From assembly GCA_030248135.1 (NCBI GenBank), contig JASANC010000474.1, positions 1-64,000 of the forward strand: DNA of 64,000 nt, in the 5' to 3' direction. Origin of the DNA: Theristus sp. LFF4_11 (lineage: Eukaryota; Nematoda; Chromadorea; Monhysterida; Xyalidae). The notes below the pieces were generated by a model. The model saw only the letters and a program-made list of their open reading frames with translations, had not been told where the DNA came from and searched no databases. The translations under genes and the position numbers were made by a program. This document shows positions 42,801-52,720 of the stretch, piece after piece; the first letter of the stretch is position 1, and each line of letters begins with the position of its first letter.

Positions 42801-43196
42801 TAATATTGAAGTAGCAGCGAACATTCAAAAAAACTCTCATAATTGTAATGAAACTTTTTCAAAGTCAATTTAAATCGTTCACAAAAACATCAACCAAAAA
42901 CAATGCAACTTCAAATAAAAAACAAGACATCAATGTAAAACCAGCCTGAGCAGTGACGACAAAGATCTTTACGATCTGAATGAACAGCTTCCACGGGCAC
43001 TGTCCGGTCAGGCAGAATTTCTCATACGGGTTCATGAAGAAGAACCGCAGTTTTCGCTTCAATCGTGCCGCGTTTGCAGACGTGGTCGCAGACATCAGAT
43101 TCGGATTGTGGATTAGATTCGCGGACTCCTCGCTCAAATTGTCGTCGTTCTCGACAAAGTCTGATGGATGATGCTGGCCGGAGTCTTCTGGGTCGC
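28475..43196 (-). CDS. Mucolipin (TRPML-family) cation channel
   Basis: Ten exons with consistent phases: 43196-42946, 42567-42376, 41706-41520, 41142-40943, 40774-40669, 40495-40377, 30831-30685, 30478-30371, 29006-28884, 28727-28475. The order matches TRPML: cytosolic LRFFFMNPYEKF and TM1 (WKLFIQIVKIFVVTAQ), the long luminal domain (RFDNSAHSGVVTISL), TM2 to TM5, the pore with selectivity filter LINGDDMFATF, and TM6 (FIYVVLSLFISIIMDAYE). TRPML channels release Ca2+ and Fe2+ from late endosomes and lysosomes and respond to PI(3,5)P2. The first exon with the start Met was not found (43196 enters in phase 1). One 9.5-kb intron is packed with repeats. Confidence 0.93.
29038..30164. mobile_element. 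Palindromic mariner derivative, copy 1
   Basis: Starts CAGGGTGTCCCAAAAAA and ends in its reverse complement, flanked by TA. Inverted repeats extend several hundred bases inward. Both arms carry transposase C-terminal remains in opposite orientation: minus strand FGDRWIGRMGRIEWPERSPD (about 29,630-29,520) and plus strand GHLKEIVYRSAPNIFDNLK (about 29,660-29,730). In intact mariner-type transposases these two blocks are contiguous and collinear. The element is therefore a rearranged, non-autonomous derivative with no catalytic core. It sits in a mucolipin intron. Confidence 0.85.
31396..33831 (-). repeat. Two-period satellite in mucolipin intron
   Basis: The motif TTTCCTGGGGTAA recurs 17 times from 31,448 to 33,768 with spacings that fall into just two classes, about 170 and about 120 bp (for example 173, 170, 120, 170, 120, 169, 119). 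The long unit holds an extra roughly 50-bp segment (TTCGGAGGTTTTGACCTGG..TCGCCC). Mostly they alternate, giving a 290-bp higher-order unit. No coding. The strand is nominal. Confidence 0.9.
33832..34282. other. Intronic spacer with short direct repeat
   Basis: Non-coding within the large mucolipin intron. Two related segments (gtgacgattcgggcgaatcagccgtgg near 33,961 and gtgacaatttcgggtaaatcagccgtgg near 34,115) form an approximate 155-bp tandem duplication. Nothing else recognised. Confidence 0.45.
34283..35365. mobile_element. TIR element with about 145-bp inverted repeats, TA target
   Basis: The left end TTATCTAAAAATGCGGAGG and the right end CCTCCGCATTTTTAGATAA are nearly perfect inverted repeats for about 145 bp, flanked by TA on both sides, as in the Tc1/mariner superfamily. 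The interior has no transposase. It contains direct repeats (gtccccttcttgtggcgaa) and a nested copy of MITE family 1. Confidence 0.8.
34811..35041 (-). mobile_element. MITE family 1, copy 2 (nested, inverted)
   Basis: About 230 bp matching 12,089-12,319 in reverse: starts CTATTTTTTAAACGTGTCC and ends TTGAATAAATCCACAGTA. Both TGACGTCA palindromes are retained. It is inserted inside the larger TIR element, so it is younger than that element. Confidence 0.8.
35368..36768 (+). mobile_element. Helitron H1 (5' end approximate)
   Basis: The 3' end is clear: GTGCCGTAGGCATGGGTC, then AATTGGCTAG at 36,768. Its last 180 bp match the 3' part of the Helitron at 7,662-9,704. The interior holds degenerate tandem units around gcttggcttaggttagggtaagcggg. 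The 5' end near 35,370 (tactaagatagttactgtgtaag) is decayed. Confidence 0.65.
36769..39070 (+). mobile_element. Helitron H2, abutting H1 and H3
   Basis: Begins TTACTACTAAATTTACAATT immediately after the CTAG of H1, and ends CTCGGGTCAATTGGCTAG immediately before the 5' end of H3. The interior has about eleven degenerate units of roughly 110 bp (AAAGGCTTGGCTTATGTTAG...GGTAAACGGG) at 37,830-38,890, and a C-rich inverted-repeat insertion at 37,139-37,600. No coding. Confidence 0.75.
37139..37600. mobile_element. C-rich TIR element, copy 1
   Basis: Termini TACCGTATTACCTCTATTAA + CCCCC and the exact inverse at the right (GGGTTTATTAGAGGTAATAC + GGTA). It interrupts a segment of Helitron H2 that reads uninterrupted at 36,850 (ctcaatctttatctattttt), which proves insertion. 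Long C runs flank CATGGG palindromes. A relative lies at 62,787-63,004. Confidence 0.75.
39071..40342 (+). mobile_element. Helitron H3, complete
   Basis: The 5' end TCTACTATACTAAAATAATA directly follows the CTAG of H2, and the 3' end GGGCCGTAGGCACGGGTC, AACTGCTAG is followed by T. Length 1,272 bp, non-coding. A microsatellite-like ctgtctatctgtctgtctgtc follows the 5' end, as at the start of H2. Confidence 0.8.
40377..41706 (-). CDS. Mucolipin luminal domain and TM2 exons
   Basis: Exon 41706-41520 (YYSLNKTLFNAF...LRVCMKRYLL), 41142-40943 (SLEVYVSMKTIRSRGF...PACFDVT), 40774-40669 (ATIRFDNSAHSGVVTISL) and 40495-40377 (VWLVLLLDLLVLLICGLSL, CSRALFRAFLLQL). The last, a 119-nt exon, encodes TM2 and its basic cytosolic end, matching the CARSLLRGFLLQ pattern of TRPML. 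It was found from phase (1 to 0) and homology. Confidence 0.85.
42376..43196 (-). CDS. Mucolipin N-terminal exons: cytosolic segment and TM1
   Basis: Exon 43196-42946 runs from an acidic leader (DPEDSGQHHPSDFVENDD) to FVVTAQ. Exon 42567-42376 continues LIHFGYARLHHVDYIEQTQ and YAVYRKDTLNQALANVF. Homology to VVTVQLILFG in vertebrate TRPML places the junction exactly after Q, which makes the donor CAG|GCTGGT: a GC-AG intron, or a nearby alternative that would disturb the frame. Confidence 0.8.
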
Positions 43197-43199
43197 CTA

Positions 43200-44542
43200 T
43201 ACAAGGGTGACCCTATACAATGGTTTATTTAAAAACGGAAAATAGTTGGGGCCTGTGGTAAGGGGCCAGGAACGAATAAATCAGGCTCGGGTTTATATCT
43301 AAACTTACCATTCTCCAGTGCAATTTTACCAGTAATGTATAAGAAAGTTCATCTTCCTTCATAACTACTGCTATGTTGTCACAGCTATAAAACGCGAATC
43401 ATGCACCACTGAACGCACAAACTGCGACAGCATTGCATCGCCAACCGACCGTTGGTGTGCTGGTCAAAGGACAGGTCAGCATCTTGCGTTCGATTGAGCG
43501 CCGCACTCGCATGGTCGCTGTACGTGATCGTTGGCACGTCCGCTGCGGCCGGCCTGCTGCTGCCATTCTGCGACGACGTCGCCAACGGCTGTTCGTGCGA
43601 ACTGAGTCAAGAGAATGCGCGCAAATCAGTGGCACATCTCGGAATTCATATCTGGAGTAAAAAACCGGTTTTTCGCAACTCTGGATACATTGCTAAAACG
43701 AATCTGACAACTCATCTGACTTAACTTTGTTTAACGTAGCACATCGGCACATTGTTTCACGAACGGATTGATCATGAGTTAATATCAATTTTTTAACACC
43801 GATTGCACGAAAAAGTGGGAGGGGGGGTTTGTATGGAGCTGCCGGGCCATGGAATCAGATTCCAACTAAGGGTAGGGGGTTGTACAACTCAACAAGGCGC
43901 TTCTTTTTCACTTGCAACCATACCCTAATTCTCCCTATTTGCAGCACTTTTAGGGCTTATAAGTCTAAAAACCCTCGATTTTTTTCCATTTTTTGCAAAA
44001 GTATATACCATTTCCAACCAGCATTTTCAACATTTGCGTGTGCGAGCTATGGCTTGAAGTAGTGTGTGTTTTGAAGATCTCGCGGAGCTCTTTCACGTAC
44101 ACTGCGTAAAAACCAAAGGACTTTTACGTATTTTTCGTGGTAAGCTTCGCAAAATTACTTTTTTTTTGAAAATTACGCTATTTTTAACACGTTTTTGAGC
44201 TCATAAACACAATTTTTTGATTTTCATTTTTAATTCTATAGGGGGTATTTGGGGTTGCTGAATTCGAATCTACCCTTAGATTTTTGCTCCGAGCCTTTGT
44301 TGCCCCAAAATTAGGCAAAAACATGTTTTTTTGCGTTTTTAAGTGTTTTTTAATTTTAATGTTTTAATTTTATGCGTGGATTTTATTTGAAATGCTATTT
44401 TATAATAGCTTTACAACCAACCGCTGTACTTGAATCCGTTTTTATATTTTGCAACTGACCACTTGCTTTCACCCAAAAAGGGGTAAAATGTGGATTTTTT
44501 TGCTTTTTTCATACGTTTTCGAGCCACAGTGAAAAAAACAGT
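43200..44542. other. Region upstream of the mucolipin exons, mostly non-coding
   Basis: The mucolipin start exon should lie here or further up on the minus strand but was not identified. 43,800-44,540 is AT-rich with no open frame worth reporting. Confidence 0.35.
43482..43655 (+). CDS. Possible membrane-segment exon, unrecognised
   Basis: After aaaggacag an open plus-strand frame encodes a hydrophobic segment WSLYVIVGTSAAAGLLLPF followed by CDDVANGCSCELSQ and a possible donor at gtaaaa. A second patch at about 44,633-44,728 reads CSDAPTCSCDNERFTTAIRG, AGIIGLLSCV, with the same CSC-acidic pattern near a hydrophobic stretch. They could be two exons of a small plus-strand gene. No family recognised, and both may be chance. 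Confidence 0.25.
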
Positions 44543-44949
44543 TTAGAAACAACTTTTATGGCTACTCCAACTGCTAAGCAGACATTTTGGCTGAAGGCAA
44601 GAAAAGCCACAGCCAACGAACCCCGTGAACAAGTGGCGTCCGTCCGGCTGCTCAGACGCGCCGACCTGCTCCTGCGACAACGAGCGCTTCACGACGGCCA
44701 TCCGGGGCGCCGGCATCATCGGTCTGCTCAGCTGTGTACTGCGTGACCGCCGTTGCTCCGCTTGATGTCGACTGCTCGCAGACGCGATGATCGGCAGCTC
44801 GATTGGCTCAAGCAAAATTGCAAAAATGTTACGAAATTCGAGGTTGCTTCAGTTGGTTCGAGTGCTGTCTATGAAGCACGCGGTCGGCGTCTTTCACGTG
44901 TTGCGCTCCACGTGTACGCTAATATGAAACGCACTAATTGACAAACATG

Positions 44950-45651
44950 ACGCATGTCACAAATATGTCAGAAACCTTTGTTCAACTGACCATTGGTGCG
45001 ATGTGAATCGACCAGTTTTTCCCGAACGTATCACAGAAAGCGAAGTTTTTGTAATTTTTTATTCACACAGCAATTTTATATTTTATTTACAATATTTACA
45101 GCATCTTATGGTGGACAGTTGATGTCAGTTCAAACTGATTGAGTGGTTGCAGTTTTTTGGGTGGATACATAAACGAAAAAAACTAAAAGCGTGTACACCG
45201 GATTTTGCAACCACAGCAGTATTGTCTGAGCTCCGTTTGTTTGTTCAGACAACCTAAACAATCAAATTCTGGGGCTGAAATCCACACAAAGCCCAAAGAT
45301 GATTGGCATCGTAAAAACTTTGGTGTTGTTGTGAAATGTGAGGTTCCATTGTTTGTGCACAATCGAAAGTCTATAAACACCGAACTTTCAGAGGTGAAAA
45401 TATAAACAACTAACCAGACATCGAGAGAAAAACTCCATTCACTGTGCAGTTGTTTATGACACGCTGTTTGGCTACATCGTGCATGGTAACACACACAGCC
45501 AATCAGCACGTACACGCCTTAAAACCAAAAGTGTGCTCGGCTCAAAGCAGTGAAAAACAATAAACTGCCACGAAAAACTCTCCAAAACTGATCACATTTT
45601 CAAATCACCTCCACAGGTTTGTTTCAAACAAACCAAATTAAGCGGTTACGC
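44950..45651. other. 3' flank of PINK1, no feature recognised
   Basis: AT-rich, with no coding signal on either strand. On the minus strand AATAAA-like sequence (TTTATT near 45,083 on the plus strand) could end the PINK1 transcript. Confidence 0.4.
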
Positions 45652-48600
45652 CTACTCACTTGAGTTCAGATCCAGCAAACTGACAGGTACAAAATACCAC
45701 CGCAACGATTTTGATATTTCATCAAACTGGACCCGTTTCAATACGGTCTGTCTCAGCTGCGTCTCAGCGCGCGAAAGTTGACCGCACTGCGCCCCGAGCA
45801 ACGTTTCAACGGTATACAGCGCTAATAGATCGTCGAGAAAGAGGCGGGCTTTCGACGTTAGTTTCTCCATCAAATTGGATAACAATTCGGAGAGCTCAAT
45901 TCGAAACAAGGACATGGCGACGGCCGACGCAGACACCGACGGACTGGGACGCTGCAAAGTGATGGCAAAAAGTGGTGGTCATTTTTTATGACTTTGATGA
46001 CATTTCCCCAAACCAGTTTCGTAGGCGAAAGGGATGCCGATCCCGCAGCCAGGGAGGCAGCCTCAATCTCAAAGCCTCTGCCTCCCGGGGACACCAGTGA
46101 TCTCTGATCTGAGCTCTCGCCCCTCGGTGTCGATGGCGATCGGCCGCTACAGACCGGAAAGGCAGCAGCATTCTATGACAACATAAGCTGCCTGCAAAGC
46201 CACGCCGACCTTGGCTGGATCGACGCGCAGCATGTGTGCGACAAGCCGCCTGATGGGATACGGCGTGTGCCGCGGCAGTGACGGGAGATGTCGCTCTTCG
46301 TAACTGCTGCTGCACAACACTGACGCATCGTAGAATGGATTGATACCACTGAAACAGACAAACAACGAACACCAACTGAGTCACTGCTGAGCAGACGAGA
46401 ACGAAACCAATCAATCAGTGTGTGTGTTGAATGAAACACACACAGTTTTGAAGCGCATCTATCTCCATTCTAACTCAATAACATATCCAACTGGCTGATT
46501 GGTTGATGCATGCAGTCTGTGCATGAATTGCTGTGAAGGCGGAGTTTGGTTTGCATGCAGTTTTGTTTGGTTCACGTGACCACCAATTAATCAGCTAGTT
46601 AGATATATGTTATCGAGTTCGACCGTACGATAGCTCCTGATTAGAGATTAGTAACTTAAACACGTCGATTTTCTGCCGATCAGCGTACTCAATTCAAAAA
46701 GTAGCCAATCAGCGATGTTTCATGCGGCATCAACGCGTGATTGTTGGGCAAACAAAATGGGCGGAAGATGTCATGTTTGTTACTGCCATCACATTTGCAC
46801 TCTCTGTTTTCTATTTGAACGTTCGACCCAGATTCCCTTATCAGCTGGCCATCGTGCCAAGCCGTGGAAACCAGCGATAGATAACAACATCAAAACGCAA
46901 ACAGCAACCAATATGATAGACTGGATAAAACATAAAACCACTAAAAAGAAACAAAAAACATCCTCAATAAAATACTATCCCACCAATACCTAAATATCTC
47001 ATACGCCAGCGTGCCCGAAGCCCAGAGATCAGCGGACGCAAAATTAAGGACAACACCTCTTCCAGGCCGGGCGCCACGTATTTCAGGGGGCCGGAGCGCC
47101 AAATTGCCGCCTAAATCGATGTCGTCACTGGGATATGGAAGAAACAGGCTGCCTCCAGCCATGCACGAACCAAAGTCAGTGACCACCAGAAAGGGAATTT
47201 CGTCTGAAAGTACAAACACTGAAACAGATTATTATCAATTTTTAGGTTCTGCTATTGAATGCGTTTGCAGACTACAAAAAACAGTTTCAATCCTAATGTG
47301 GCAATTCAAAACAGCAAAAGTCACCCGACCCAATTTTGGGGGACTCCGATCGGTCAGCTAATTTTGAATTCCCGCGTCATGCATGAAAAACTATGCACTG
47401 GAATGCAAACGTCTCACAGCCGAACCAACAAAACAAGAGCCAATCAGCACAAAAAAACCAATGAACGCGCGACCAACCGTTTCTGTCAAACTCCAGTAAA
47501 ATATTGTCGGATTTCAAGTCGCGGTGGGAGACGCTGTGCACGTGCAGGAACTGTACAGCCTCCAACAACTGGCCGAACATCACCTGACTGCACAGCGTCG
47601 ACAGGTCGTTGGTGTTCAGTAGATATTGCGATAATGTCATTGAGTAACTGAAATGAAATCAATAAAATTACGAAACAGCCAGTTTCTGTTGACCATGATA
47701 ACATTCTGGCCGTAAATTGGTCTAGTACCAACTAAAGTCACTGCACTGGTCTAGTCTGTAGACACTGCACTCTGTAACAGCACCACATTGTTGCGCAGTC
47801 ACAAACACGCACAGGCGCGCACATGCGATATTACACCAGCAGCGTCACCGTATGTGTGCACATGCTTCTTTTGTGGCTATTACTGTGCTTATAGCAGAGA
47901 CCACGGTATTCAGAAGAGAACTTTACAAAAGAGCAGTCCAGTAGTGCGTGCATGTTCATTGGCTGTAGCATGCTCTCAGTTGCCAATGGCCAATCAATGT
48001 GCGTATTTCGACGCGCATGCCAATCAGCAGTGATTCCACTGCACCGATGTAAAGCAACCCTGTGACCGTTTGACGACGAGAAAGAGCGTCTGCAGCGGCT
48101 GCATGTTCGGCAGCATCCACTCGATCGGTGGCGGCAGCGCAGCCGGGTACAGGGTGTGTGCGTCACGCAGCACCGGCATGCGGTCGACGAACGCGGCGTG
48201 TACACGCACGATGTTGGGGTGACGTTCGGGCAGACTCCGGAAGTGACTGCAGTGGCGAACGGAAAGGAAATGGAGTTGAGATTGAGAAGGCACGTTTACG
48301 GCCACATGCTGAATGCAGCCGACGGATGCACTGCGTTTTTACAGCGATTCGTCTCATCCAAATAGCAGTGGGAAAAACCACCTTAATTTTCCATGACACC
48401 GATACAAACGCGAAACACACTCACCATTTTTTTCAAATTTTCACACAAAAAGCGCATCTTTTGGATCATCATTCATGTTGAATGCTTGCAATGAAGTCGT
48501 TGCAGATTGCTAATCTCAACCGTACACGCCTACACACCGTGCAACAGCAACCGTACAACCAGCCATCACTGACCCGTTCGTGCACGCTTGTAACACGCCA

Positions 48601-51151
48601 GTTTTCTCGACCACCGGCACCAGCTCAGCGGCATTGTCACGCCAGATTTGTGCCTCCGGCGCGTACCAGTTGTAGTTGAACATGATCTTCACCACGAACG
48701 GATATCGCTGGCGGTCGCCTGTTTGAGTGTCTGTTTGCGCTCTTTCACAATGTTTCTCCATTAGTTCGCGCGATGTTTGCCGAATTGAGGCACCATCAAT
48801 TTCCGGAAAATATTCCCGCTGCATGGGTCGCGCTTTGTACACGGCACCGTTGCAGCCGACGGCGACGTTCTCAGCCAGAACGTAAGCGGCGATTTCCGTA
48901 GGCAAATCGTCGAAATCGGACTCGTGCGTCGACGGGCCAATCAACGTCTGAATCGAAATTAGTCGATTATGGCAAAGTAAAAGTTGCGGCGGCGGGCCGG
49001 AGCGACAGAACTTGAGGCTGCTCCGAATAGAGATGAAACATTTCGGAAAAATATAATTTCGTGAACAATTTCTGGACAGTCTTCCAATTCTCCGGGGCGA
49101 CCAAAAAATATCCAAATAAGCATTTTCTATGAATTTAAATGATGCAGCATGCAGGAAATTTTGCAGAAAATTAGCGGCGTTTGAACCAAAATTGGGAGAT
49201 ATAGCCTTTTTAAGGTTGCCAATAAAACAAAAACATATCGTTCCTGCCGACGAATTTCTGTCTGACGCGTGTTCCACGTTTACTGGGAAGAAGATCAAAT
49301 GCAACACACGTACACGTGCGCTGAGCACTACTGAATCGACTGTGCCCCTGAACTGCCTGCCGAACGATCAACACCAAACAACGACAACACGCACATTTGG
49401 CGGGTTTCAACCAGCGCACCATGCACACCTGTATGCGTCGCAGCATTCTCCACGACGCGTACTGTCGCGTATCGTCCGAGATCAGCAATCCCCGCGGCTT
49501 GTTCATGCCACCGTCACCACGACTGTTCAAAAGCGACTGATTCCAAAGTCCAACGGTCGCTGCACGCACCGTCGTTCGTCCGCCATTGGCGATCGAACGA
49601 CCCAGCTGAATTAGAAAAAGGTTTTGGCTGCTTGGTTGTCATGTTTCGACTGCCGAGTTGTGCGGTTTGCCTGTGTCATTTAGAAAACAGATTCGCTTGA
49701 CGTTCCGCACCGGAGGAATCATCCTGGCGCGGTCAATAACCCTAAATAGCGATGTCTGTTTTAGATTTTAATAATCTGAAACAACATGTGAAGTGGATAA
49801 AATGATGTTTAGATGCAAGCAAAGCTTCACAAGCACTGGTTCCATTGGTCCCCAGAACCAAAGCAATTTTCGCTGGAACCAATGCCCTGGTTCCACACCA
49901 GAACTCCAGGTTTTTTGGCACAGAACTGGCATACCAAACAGGGTTTCTTTTCGTCAAATTTGTCTTGCGTCAATTGACGCAAACGGTCGAAAAATTTGGC
50001 GTCAGCACAAATTTTTTGCGTCAATATGATATCCGTCTAAATCGAACAAATAACGATAAAGAAGTAATATTGTTGTGTCATTCATCACTAAAAGTAGAGT
50101 TTTTGACAACAACAAAGCGATTTTGGCATTTGGCAACCCCTGCTGCGCAGAAACAAAGCTAAACGGGGCCTCGGATTTTTTTTGTAATGGCTTTCCAATT
50201 TCTAGACTTGATTTTTAGATCTGCAGAGCGTCTATGACGACACCTGTTCAGACTTGTTCAGTTCACATTAGAAAGAGAACGGAGCGAACAAAAGGTGCAG
50301 CTAGGTGGAAGCTAGCTCAGGATAGGAGCTAGGTAAAGGTGAACCTAGAAACGGTCAAAACAACGATATGCGCTGCGGTGTTATTACATCGAACCGCCAA
50401 CATAACGCTGAACAACAATATTGAAAACAAACGATGAATCAGCTTTCCATGCCATCCATACATTTGCATGATATGCATTGTCAGACAAAATCATAAGAAG
50501 TCCGTGGTCTGCGCCGAAGGCGCGGAAAAATTTTCAATCAGTGCAGAAACCACCCAAAAATGGCCTTATGACATCCTCGAAATTTGTTTGCGTCAGCTGA
50601 CGCAAACGGCCAAATTTTTTTGCGTCAGCCCAAATTATTTTTCGTCATTGACGCACGATTTTGCGTCAAAAAACACTGCCAAAAGTGATCAAAAAATTCA
50701 TTTTTGTGGTGATTTTCTGGTCTAGTTTGATAAAAATGCAGTGATGATTTGCCTCGTTTCTGAGTCTGACTCCTAAAATTTACTGCCCAGCTTACCTAAA
50801 CCAGGGATTTTTTACCCCCGTGACGGTCTGGCTGGATGCAGGCCAGGAACAGAGTGTCCTACTCAGTCGTCAGTCTTATCAAAAAGTTACAAACAAACAG
50901 CGAACCAAGCGCGACAGCCAGCCCGCCGGTCGCCCCGCAACCGCAGCAGCACGCGGACGTGGACGGAGCGCGAATGGAGGTTTTTGAATTTTCGTCAACA
51001 CACGCGGCATCCCTCCGGCTGTCCGAGGCACCACGACGACTCTGCGACCGAAAATGCCGACCCACCTCGTGTAGATGCCGCCGACGGCGCGCGACGTCAC
51101 CACGCGAGCCGCTCGATACAAAACGGCGCCAATTTCACGCCACGTCGACAT
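45652..51151 (-). CDS. pink-1: PINK1, mitochondrial Ser/Thr kinase
   Basis: Eight exons with matching phases: 51151-50906, 49605-49429, 48947-48574, 48246-48067, 47647-47478, 47203-46990, 46348-46210, 45951-45652. ATG at 51,151 opens an Arg-rich targeting sequence. The kinase follows: glycine loop VGCNGAVYKA, Lys in FVVKIMFNYNW, HPNIVRVHAAF, catalytic HRDLKSDN, VTDFGSC, then GGNLALRPPEIRGARPG and DLWASGTLAYEIF, all specific to PINK1. The C-terminal extension ends AETQLRQTVLKRVQFDEI. PINK1 accumulates on damaged mitochondria and phosphorylates ubiquitin and Parkin to start mitophagy. All key catalytic residues are present. Confidence 0.95.
46000..46170 (-). other. Possible SINE-like insert in last PINK1 intron
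   Basis: The 258-nt intron between 46,210 and 45,951 contains a GC-rich stretch (ggtctgtagcggccgatcgcc on the minus strand, partly box-A-like) unlike the surrounding AT-rich introns. No box B or A-tail is clear. Confidence 0.25.
46210..48947 (-). CDS. pink-1: PINK1 kinase-domain exons
   Basis: Five exons span the N-lobe to the C-lobe. Splice phases are 0-2, 2-2, 2-1, 1-2 and 2-0. 48947-48574: AYVLAENVAVGCNGAVYKA to ACTNG. 48246-48067: PNIVRVHAAF to TLFLVVKR. 47647-47478: YSMTLSQYLL and HRDLKSDNILLEF. 47203-46990: activation loop and APE-equivalent PPE. 46348-46210: GINPFYDASVL and LPSLPRHTPYPIRRLV. Spacing matches human PINK1 throughout. Confidence 0.93.
49606..50905. repeat. PINK1 intron 1 with TGCGTCA palindromes
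   Basis: Non-coding. Two related AT-rich segments (about 49,920-50,030 and 50,560-50,665) share a perfect palindrome, TTGCGTCAATTGACGCAA and TTTGCGTCAGCTGACGCAAA, followed by acggycraaaaattt and further TGCGTCA copies. A block of ggttcca repeats lies at 49,840-49,900. Confidence 0.6.
50906..51151 (-). CDS. pink-1: PINK1 exon 1, mitochondrial targeting sequence
   Basis: 82 codons from MSTWREIGAVLYRAARVV; 17 or so Arg and almost no acids, typical of an amphipathic matrix-targeting presequence. Donor gttcgc leaves phase 0 and fits exon 49605-49429 (LGRSIANGG...). An alternative donor (gtttgt) 6 nt downstream would also keep the frame. The assignment rests on composition, position and phase rather than strong homology. 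Confidence 0.7.
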
Positions 51152-51284
51152 CGCTCAGTCAGTCAGACGAAGATCACTGGTGTTTCACTGAAATTGACCG
51201 GTTTGACCAGAAAAGGTAAAACTACAAAACTAAACTAAGCGCCATAGTTGTTCCAGGCCGAGGGGTTGGAAGGGGGGCAGGGTA

Positions 51285-52450
51285 GAGATGTCAAAAAAAA
51301 AAATTTCTATTTTTTTTTTTAATTTTTTTTTAAATTTTTTTTTTAAAAATGAAAGTTGTTCAGAATTTTTCAGGGAGTCCGAATATCACCATCTGAGGAG
51401 CCACCGACTTACCATATGACCCCCACTCATATGGGAGGAGGGTGAAAATTTCAGACTTGGTTTCGGCGACCCCATTTTCCCACCGACGACATCACGTCTC
51501 GTGTTTTGCCTCTCAATTCACCTCAAATAACACGGAAACAAGTTCAACAACAAACCGGTGTGATCATGCTGACGACACGAGGCGAAACAGCAACGAGCAA
51601 CCAACGAAGTTACGCTTGCAGTGGCAGACAGTGCAATTTCGACCTTTCGAGATCCTGAAAAACGATGCGTAAATGTGAGTTCTCTGCTTCTATCTCACCT
51701 TAGCGACATCGGAATTTGTTGAACTAGCCTTTGCGACGCTCAAGTACTTCAATGCGCGAGTCGATCATCACTCACCAAGGCTGAAAACAGTCGATAAATC
51801 AATCCAGAATACCACCTGCAGCGTTGAAGACTAAGTGACAAGGTAAAGTCAAAGAAAATTTTTGTTGAACTTTCGAAAAATTATGCCAAAAGCGGCATTT
51901 TCAGGGCACATTAAAGAAAAAATTTCAAAAATTTTTAATAAAAAAAATAAAAAAAATGCTCATTTTTTTTTACTTTAAAAAAAAAATAAAAAAAAATTTT
52001 TTTTTTGAAGCTTACATCTCTAGGGCAGGGTCAGGGGCTTTGAAATTTTTTTTTTCGTTTTTTTTAATTTGGATTTTTTTCAAACTTAAAAAATTTGAAA
52101 AATTTCTCTTCTACTTTGCTCTGAAAAAATTCGATTTATGGCATAATTTTTTGAAAATTCAAACCAAATTTTCTTCCCAACTTTTTTGTGTGCTAAGGTA
52201 CATGTCATTATTTGGTCATTTTGACCGACGTACTCCATGTTTTTCGATTTGGATGACTTCTAGGTAGGGTTGTTAAACAAAAATCAAATTTTTTTTTAAA
52301 AAAAGTGATTAAAAAAAACAAAAATGCCAATTTAAAAAAAAAAAAATCGAAAAATTTCCCTCTAATATGTTCTGAAAACCTCAATTTTGGCACAATTTTT
52401 CGAAAGTTCAACAAAAATTTTCTTTGATATTACCTCGTAAAACCTTTAGC
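51285..52450. repeat. Inverted AT-rich repeats around possible exons
   Basis: Homopolymer-rich A/T segments at 51,285-51,360, 51,850-52,020, 52,035-52,180 and 52,270-52,430 share aaaatttc/gaaatttt blocks and the phrase aaagttcaac aaaaattttc, arranged as inverted copies. Between them, 51,707-51,834 has a clean acceptor and an open frame EFVELAFATLKYFNARVDHH ending SVED and TAA. Confidence 0.5.
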
Positions 52451-52556
52451 AGTCGATTTTGGACCGTTTTACCGACTGATTTCAGGCTTCAACAACATCT
52501 GCGATGAAGTTTTTGAGCGTCCCAAAGGTTGGCTTACCATTTCCGATGCAGATAAG
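51442..52556 (+). CDS. Unresolved exons, possibly a small secreted protein
   Basis: Three exon-like pieces: one ending ADSAISTFRDPEKRCVN before gtgagt at 51,675; 51,707-51,834 (LAFATLKYFNARVD, cystatin-like only in a loose sense); and 52,486-52,556 (GFNNICDEVFERPKGWLTIS) before gtgacg. The phases do not join cleanly and the middle piece contains a stop, so the gene model is unsolved. It could be a decayed gene. Confidence 0.25.
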
Positions 52557-52720
52557 GTGACGATTCGCCTCGCAATCTAAATTTGAGCGTCCGAGCTGCT
52601 CCGTTTGCGAAGCGTTACGTTGTCTAGTTGCCGTTTCGTGTCCAATTCTTCCATCAGCGTTAGTACTTTTGTGTACTTCTAAAAAACGGCTTCCACGAAT
52701 AGCATCTAGCCATTATCATC

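Noticed and set aside
50836..51219. Plus-strand open frame of 127 residues
   Set aside because: It is antisense to the PINK1 targeting-sequence exon, which fits in phase and composition; the plus frame shows no domain.
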